A DNA stretch of 64,000 nt from Pycnopodia helianthoides. Its lineage: Eukaryota; Echinodermata; Asteroidea; Forcipulatida; Asteriidae. Each line of letters opens with the position of its first letter. Position 1 is the first letter of the stretch. Under the pieces are notes generated by a model. The model saw only the letters and a program-made list of their open reading frames with translations. It made no database searches and was not told where the DNA came from. The stretch is from contig CM063252.1 of assembly GCA_032158295.1 (NCBI GenBank), positions 16,083,952-16,147,951 of the forward strand, read 5' to 3'. The translations under genes were made by a program, and so were the position numbers. Below are positions 56,991 to 64,000 of this stretch, piece by piece.

Positions 56991-58559
56991 AACTTAACAC
57001 AAAATAGGCAAGGATCAATAGTCCAATTTGTGTGAGTGTTGGTTTTGAGTTGATCTTCAATAGATCACAGCAGGACGGCGTCAACGCAGGAGGCCCATTC
57101 AATAGCACTGGGTTCAAAGTCATTGGATACACACCACTACTTTTCTTATTTAAATAATATGCAAATGAGCATACGTGCATATCGCTACATATTATAGTAA
57201 ATGGACATTGTGTCTGCACAACACACGTACATACACATAATGCTTGACATTGTGGACCATCTGGTCCATTATGGCCACCTGTCCTTAGAGGCCATTTTTC
57301 TGGTCCCTTAGGCGGGCCACTTTATCCAGGTTGGACTGTATAAAATGCAAAGGTTATTTAGTTGCCTGACCTTTTCACCCTAGCAGCGTCTTTCTCGAAG
57401 ACTAAAAAAAATACATGTATGGAAAAACTACCTGTACCTATTATCTCCCGTAATTAAAAATGATCCAATATTTATGTGTTAACATTTATAGCTCTGTGTG
57501 TTCGTGAATTTTATCGGAACATTTAAGCACTTTGTTTGGTGTGTGATTAACAATCCTGTAATGAAAAAATTACTCCAGAGTGAAAAGGAGAGTGAAAAGA
57601 AAACTAGAAGCTGATGAGATTTTTTTCCAGGCCGTGATTTGTGTGAAGCCAAAGATTATTAATTTTCCCATTAATATTTCCCATAATCACTTGCAGCAGA
57701 TTTTTATTAACATTATCAGTGTATTTAAAGTTCTATTTAAAAAAAAAATAGTTCAGTTTTTACCAAACATATCAAACTTTTGTTATTCCTAGAAGTAGCT
57801 AGTACTTTGTAGATTCTGAGATAAATCCATCGGTATTATTTGTTTAGATATTGACGTTAGTTCGCAGGCCATGTACTTAGTGCCGCTAAGTCTAGTGCGG
57901 CCTGCCGTCTCAAAAAAAACTTCTATGAGCTCAGTTTGCAGCCATCTTGTAGTGACACAATGGCAGTGATGGAATGATAGTGTCGTGCCGTTCTTAACGA
58001 ATGCAGAGATTAATTCCTACCCAGCCATCTGTGAGATCTCTTGCCGAAAGCCCCGAAGCCTAATTGAATGGTAAACCGGCTTGTTTGTCGCCGCTGTTGT
58101 TTGTCTTTATGGGAGATTTAGGCGGTTAAAGCTGTAGAGACTGTGGCTAATGAATTCATTGCGTCGGGTGTTTGTTTCCGATGGGTTTGTGTTCAAGCAT
58201 GGACTGTACTTCATGAGGAGGTCACCAACTGAGGGCCCCCGTGAGATGACACCAATAAAGCCTATAGCACCCAACTTTGCTAAGCACCTTTTTTACTGGC
58301 TAAGCAATATCAAATCACAAGTCGAACACAGTTGCCGTGTTATTTTTTTGCTTTAGACAAAAGCTATTTTGCTCCTCAATGATTGCAGTTTTGCCTTGGC
58401 TGTGTGAAATTTTGATACGTGATAATAAGTTATTCGTGATTGCCGTTTCAATCAACATAACCTTCTGTAGACCCGATCCAAATTGGGGTGCAATCCAAAT
58501 TGGAGTGCAGTTTTTTAAATATTTTTATGACAGCTTTTAATACACAGTCCCTTGTTGAT

Positions 58560-58980
58560 GGCCATCAAGGCAGACAAAAATAGGCTGGTCCCTAGAGAAG
58601 CTTGAAGCAGTTCAATAATCACATGAAAACAGCAGGGGCCCATTCAAAGATGGCTGCCAATAAAGGCAGTGAAATAGACTGGTCCCTTGGGAACCAGCAG
58701 TTCATGTTGATTACATTATAAGCATGCAAGGAATCATTCAAAGATGGCTGCCAATGGACGCAGAGAAACAGACTGGTCCCTTGAGAACCAGCAGTTCATG
58801 TTGATATTATAAGCATGCAAGGAATCATTCAAAGATGGCCGCCAATGGAGGCAGAGAAACAGACTGGTCCCTTGAGTACCAGCAGTGCATTAATTGCCTA
58901 AACATGTAGGGAATCATTCAAAGATGGCTTCTATTATTAAAGGCGGCAAAAATAGACTGGTCCCTTGAGACTCTGCGGTT
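58560..58980. repeat. Degenerate tandem array, about 91-bp unit
   Basis: AGATGGCTGCCAAT (or a variant) recurs at about 58648, 58741, 58832 and 58920, with AGACTGGTCCCTTGAGAACC and GCAAGGAATCATTCA in each unit. Confidence 0.8.
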
Positions 58981-59638
58981 GCGGTAATCATCGACAAGTC
59001 CGACACAGATGGCTGCAGACAGAGGCGTCTGCTCCTCTTGATCAGCCATGATGAGGACCCAGAGGGAGCATCTCCTTTCTTCTTATTACATTATGGGTTT
59101 CAAGATGTGTGACTCTCTGGAAAGCCCTCCTGATTGAAAAGATGCTACTTTTGTACAGTTTGAGCGCTATAATCTGGAAATCATATCGTTGTCGTTTAAC
59201 TTTAAGAGGAAGCATGCGGCCAACAGCGATAATTGTCAAAGTCCAGTACCCACGCTGGTCGTGACCCATCATACATTAAATAACAAACTTGTGAAAGTTC
59301 TCGCTGAAATTGGTAGCTGAAATTGGTCTCAAGAAAAGAATGAACAGACCGACTCGCGAGATCAGACCTAAAATTCGCAAAACCTATAGGACTTCTTCAG
59401 CCAGAAATAGTACAAGTGAAGTTTTTCCACCATGACCATCTTTATGCCATGCATAATGTGTAAATCTCTGAACATTTGAAACAGTGACACGTGATCCACC
59501 AATCAAACGACAAGGCTCTATATGGTGAGGTACATCCAGACGCCCACATCAATGAATGATAAATGTTTCTTTGACTACCGGACTGGCTGAATGATTAATT
59601 GCACTCGTCCAGAAAATGAACGTTTGTGCCAGTCCCCT

Positions 59639-59978
59639 TTAAAGGCCCTGTACACTATTGGTAAGATCGAAAAACACAATGTTCACGAATCACACAAACT
59701 TACATGATTTAAAGTAAGTAATGGTAGAAAGGGTTCCTTAAAATATTTCTGCCTAAAATGCTATCGTTTCTGAGAAACGAGTAAAACAATAGTAATTATC
59801 GCGCGCGATAATTTGAAAAAACGGAAAACACATAAGATCTCTTTTCACTATTTTCTCGTGACCTCGATGACCAATTGAGCTCAAACTTTCACAGGTTTGT
59901 TTGTTCATGCATATGTTTAATCACACAAAATGTGGACACTGGTTTTGAGCTGTTACCAAAAGTGTACAATACCTTTAA
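59639..59978. mobile_element. MITE family C, copy 2
   Basis: TTAA-bounded, 340 bp, with ends AAAGGCCCTGTACACTATTGG and GTGTACAATACCTTTAA. The interior shares CACTATTTTCTCGTGACC with family B, suggesting common ancestry. Confidence 0.75.
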
Positions 59979-60144
59979 GTGTTCCGTGCGTTACATTTCC
60001 CCGGCAAACTGTGAGAGAGATAACAAGATCTGTGGTGTTAATTGATCCACCATGTGCCCAATATTGTCTTGTTTTTCCCTCCCTTTTGAGAGGGTGTCGT
60101 CTGCTAGGATCCAATGACGCTGTTGTTATGGGATATTTAGTATG

Positions 60145-60147
<3 letters not shown>

Positions 60148-60183
<36 letters not shown>
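60148..60183. repeat. CT dinucleotide run
   Basis: A perfect run of about 18 TC units. Confidence 0.95.
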
Positions 60184-60184
<1 letters not shown>

Positions 60185-60585
60185 AGGATGGTAGATTAGG
60201 ATCACGCATTGAGTTTGAGAGAGCAGTGAACGTCTCTATACATGCGTGGCTGTGCGGCGGCCTTGATTTAATTTCATGAAAATGTTGCTGAGCTGCATTC
60301 AGTTCTTTTGGTCCAGTCATAAGTGATTTGTTTTTCCGCACTCTCAAAAACACCCAAAAAACATTTTAACAAATGTGTGTGTTGTTTGTGTTTGTTCATA
60401 GTTCATACACAAGGAAATGGCCGTTGTGTGGGTAGGTTAAACAAACAGATGGAAGTAACTAACAGAATATTCAGAGTAATATTGAGAAAATTTAATCAAA
60501 TGCATCCAGTTGTTATTGATCATATAGATTGATATCAAATTTATGTAACTCAATTAACATTTAATAAAAACATTCAAATCGTATT

Positions 60586-60955
60586 TATCAAATCTATTCA
60601 ATTTAGATTTATCTGATTAGTTCAATTCAGATTTAATCTGATCAACTTCAGATTTATCTGATCAGTTCAATTCAGATTTATCTGATCAATTCAATTCAGA
60701 TTTATCTGATCAATTCAATTTAGATTATCAAATCTATTCAATTCAGATTTATCTGATCAATTCAATTCAGATTTATCAAATCTATTCAATCCAGATTTAT
60801 CTGATCAATTCAATACAGATTTATCAAATCTATTCAATTCAGATTTATCAAATCTATTCAATCCAGATTTATCTGATCAATTCAATTCAGATTTATCAAA
60901 TCTATTTCAAATTCAGATTTATCTATCTATTCAATCCAGTTCAATTTAGATTTGT
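60586..60955. repeat. Array of about 15 units of 24 bp in two forms
   Basis: Form one is GATTTATCTGATCAATTCAA; form two is GATTTATCAAATCTATTCAA. Both are followed by TTCA. The forms alternate irregularly along the array. Confidence 0.88.
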
Positions 60956-61396
60956 GTGTAATTTGAGGCAAATATCCTCTGCCATGTTGAAGCCATCCTG
61001 TTCTGTCTCCAATTTGAAGCAATGTAAACAAATCGGGAGGCTTGGAGGGAATTTAGTCTGGCCTCCCGTTGGGTACGATGAGAACCAGCAGTTATTATTA
61101 CAAGTGCACACGGGAAACATGGCATAGAGATGATGGCCGCCTGATGAAAAAACTGATGAGACTATTTTTTTTATCATATTATTTTAACGGAATGTGTGTT
61201 GATTGATACCAGTGTTAGGATAGATGTGTTAAAACATTACACATGAAGTGTGGACACAGTGTGGGGACTTGAAACACTTTGTGGAGGTACACACGTCCAC
61301 ACAATTTTTTTTTTACGAAGTGTGGACCTGATTATAAAAGAACTCCACACAATGTAGGGACTTGAAGCACTGTGGACGTACATATGTCCACACAGT

Positions 61397-61425
61397 GTTT
61401 TTTTTTTTTTTTTTTTTTTTTTACA
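61397..61425. repeat. T homopolymer run
   Basis: A run of nearly 30 T follows a sequence with CCACACAGTG. The frames open across it are artefacts of the run. Confidence 0.85.
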
Positions 61426-62127
61426 GTGACGAACATAATAAAGTGTACAAAACAAATGAATGTCCACAGAGCGTATGCAACACAGAGCTGTGTGATGTAT
61501 TGTGTTTTCTGGTTGAAGGTGGTATGTTGGACATCGTTGGTGGCAATATATTTTAACTATGGTGGACAGAAATAGGACCTCTTGTTTTTTTTTCCACAAA
61601 TGAGGGTAAACATGTGGGTTGTTGTTGTTACACTAGTAGATAAAACACTTTATTCAATTCTGCTTTTGAAAATGTCAGAAGCGTATAAAATGATATCATT
61701 TGCGAAGAGTGTGTGTCAATTTACTGTACTGTTTTACTTTTACATTTTATTTGTGCACTTGATGTTTGGCCACAAGGTCTGTATATTCTGTCGTAGGTCC
61801 ATCTTGCAGTCAAATCAATTTAAACCAAACGGGACCGGGAAAAGGTTCACTAGTCTGCCCCCCATATCGGTATTCAATGAAGTTGTATTCATTAGTTCTG
61901 TAGCACAAAGGGAGCAAGACAAAGATTATACAATATACTTCAGTTTCTGGATGTTTAAAGCCCTTTGCACACCACCGAGCCGATTTACAGAAAACAAATC
62001 CCCGGGAAATTTCCCGGGGAAGTTTGATCCCATGTTCGTTTTACACTCAGTGATGCAATTTTCCTGTAATGGGCTAACCCCAGGGTTATCTGGCTTTAGC
62101 CTACTCCCAAGCAGGGTTAACTATTGC

Positions 62128-62390
62128 CCAAGGGCCAATTTCATAGCGCTGCTTAACGGTAAGCACATTTTCGTGCTTACTGTAGCAGAACAAATTTGCT
62201 CAAGTGTACGCGTATTTTCACAGGTTAGCAAGAATATTGGGCGGCCAGCTTGCGCATTCACAATGGATTTGCATTGTTAACGCCATTAAGCGCTGGAAGG
62301 TTAGCATGCCCCTTTCGTTCGCTTACGGTTAGCAGCGCTATGAAATGAAACGTGCTCAGTAAGCACAAAATCGACCGTTGGGCCCAGGAG
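62128..62390. mobile_element. MITE with GGCCAATTTCATAGCGCTG ends
   Basis: Left end GGGCCAATTTCATAGCGCTG and right end CAGCGCTATGAAAT...TTGGGCCC are inverted, about 260 bp apart. It is closely related to 19109-19370. Confidence 0.72.
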
Positions 62391-63834
62391 GTAGCTGCGG
62401 TTAGTAATTCCAGTGCGAGTTGGTCAACCAAAATTTCCAAGGAATTTTTGTGTGAAATGCATTGTGTCTGAAAGGCGCTTAGGTTTTGTGAATTTTAGAA
62501 TAAAACAGACGAGAAGCTCAGCATTTTTAACGGTTTTCGTCTGCGATCTTTCTCTGAATGATAAACATAATGAAACAAAATAATTTAGCTAGGATATTTC
62601 ACTCTTTGCAAGCTACGCTGTGCAAAAAAAAGCATATTTAAAAAAAAATGTGTGTTACATTTCCGGTGCACTTATGTAAAATAATGAATGAAAATGTGTA
62701 TTTTGAAATCAGACTTTAACTTTCACACTAAAAAATATTTTACTTATTAAAATAGTATATAATAATAATAATATTAACGTGACAGCTTAGATTTATACTA
62801 ATTTCAAGTGATCACTTGATGAATATTTAGCGTAAAATATGTGCCTCAATCAGTGATTATATTTATAGTAATTGTATGTATATTTTCGTACACATTTTTG
62901 CAATACACAGTCATGTCTGAGTAGACTTAGCACTTGCTGTTGCAGCTGCTAAAAAAATATCATAGATTATATTTATATTAATTATTCGTTGATTCGTATA
63001 AAAAAGTTCTTGTTCCAAACCTCTGTGTTTTTTTCTTTCTCCATCATTTATTAAAGTAATCAAAACAGATAGATTTGTTCATAAATTGAATGCTCTTGTG
63101 ATTTTTTTTGGGGGGGGTGTATTGTTTTGGATTAATACATGCAATTCAGAAATATTGTGCAAATAGATTTTAAGTTTCCTTTGAATGATCTTGAATTAAA
63201 ACATGTACTGCGTTGATCTTTCCTTTTTGCGTGGAGGTGTGTAGACATTATACTCGCACTCAAATCAGTGAGGCCATAGTGAGGCTGGAGGTGATAATAG
63301 CACGGTGCCTTCTTATCGTTGTGTTTGTTTATCATAACAGACTACAGGAAACCTGACGGCTGTCGATAAACAATCTCAGACACAATATCATCAGAGAGCA
63401 ACCAATGTCAGTTTCTCTCGTAAAAACATTCAGTGGAAATGAAGAGGCCATGCTCTGTTGTCCCTCCAGCCTCGGTTTCGGATGCATTTATTTCCCAGTG
63501 ACTTACAAAACTGTTGTGCCTTTATTGGTGATGCACTGTGCACATGCACATACTGGATGTTGTTATTCAGCAACCACGAGTAATAAATTAATGTGGTATT
63601 CGGAGTCAAAATAAGAATGTGTGTATAATGTTTGATTGACTCCCAGTTGACACTGATCATCTCATTTCTCAATCTTCAAGTAATCTGTTCTTTATTGTTG
63701 TAATCGGGATTCTCTGTTGGAGTGGAAATAAATGTCTTGAAATAACTAAATGAATACATCTAAATTAAGTACCAATTTAAAAAAAAAAGAAGAAGAAGAG
63801 AGTATAGTATTGATGGATTCAGTAATTAGAATTA

Positions 63835-64000
63835 TTAAAGGCACAGTACACGTTTGGTAATTGGAGCCTACCGATTGTGTTAATCGTATATAAATGTAGG
63901 TGCATACAATAAAACTAACCTGTGAAAATTTCACTTCAAAAGGTGGTCTCGTTTTTGAGAAATCACCGAAAAAACCGTAGCGAATATTTCCACGCAGGAA
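63835..64000. mobile_element. MITE family C, copy 3, cut by the window end
   Basis: It starts TTAAAGGCACAGTACACGTT, followed by TTGGTAATTGGAG and the family interior. The right end lies outside the window. Confidence 0.72.

Larger units (their letters stand above)
56145..64000. other. MYO6 3' flank, no further gene seen
   Basis: The untranslated region begins at 56145; its end is uncertain. The flank contains a diverged family G element (56317-56567), a degenerate array (58560-58980), family C copies (59639-59978 and 63835 onward), a CT run (60148-60183), a 24-bp array (60586-60955), a T run near 61397-61425 and a MITE (62128-62390). Open frames here lack protein-like signatures. Confidence 0.6.

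Noticed and set aside
58560..60955. Tandem arrays considered as a CRISPR array.
   Set aside because: Units lack unique spacers, the genome is eukaryotic and no associated genes are present.
61582..62280. Longest single open frame of the 3' flank, 232 residues.
   Set aside because: It runs into the MITE at 62128-62390, has no domain-like pattern and no neighbouring exon; chance opening is more likely.

Overview
This is animal nuclear DNA, not prokaryotic DNA: coding sequence is split into short exons with GT-AG borders, introns are long, and the intervening DNA is packed with SINEs, MITE-like inverted-repeat elements and tandem arrays. The main gene is an unconventional myosin VI orthologue, complete in the window. 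Repeat style and the diverged but colinear myosin VI suggest a marine invertebrate deuterostome, with an echinoderm (perhaps a sea star) as my best guess. That taxon call is an inference, not proven.

Layout. Positions 1741-8600 on the minus strand hold an eight-exon gene whose codon phases all close to give one 300-residue protein that I do not recognise. Positions 8601-11982 are the gap between two head-to-head genes and should contain both promoters and any noncoding first exon of the myosin gene. Positions 12025-56144 on the plus strand hold myosin VI in 27 coding exons: motor with P-loop, switch I and II, both myosin-VI-specific inserts, IQ motif, single alpha-helix and C-terminal cargo-binding domain, about 1266 residues. 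Positions 56145-64000 are its 3' flank, with repeats and no credible further gene.

Two places in the myosin gene look damaged. The tail of exon 15 lacks two bases and is followed by six more or less degraded tandem copies of itself. The 3' part of exon 4 is duplicated within intron 4 with single-base losses. Both show the homopolymer contractions expected of poorly polished long reads, so I read them mainly as assembly or base-calling problems, although real duplication is possible.

The strongest non-genic signal is a layered community of small mobile elements. Several insertions can be proven inside the window because an unoccupied copy of the same target exists elsewhere in it: a TTAA-inserting element (43453-43683), a 99-bp near-perfect hairpin with a 5-bp duplication (36781-36879), and a TA-inserting element inside a SINE tail (47485-47710). 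Two arrays of 21-bp units occur; the one in myosin intron 10 grew from a seven-codon piece of a reverse-transcriptase-type open reading frame.
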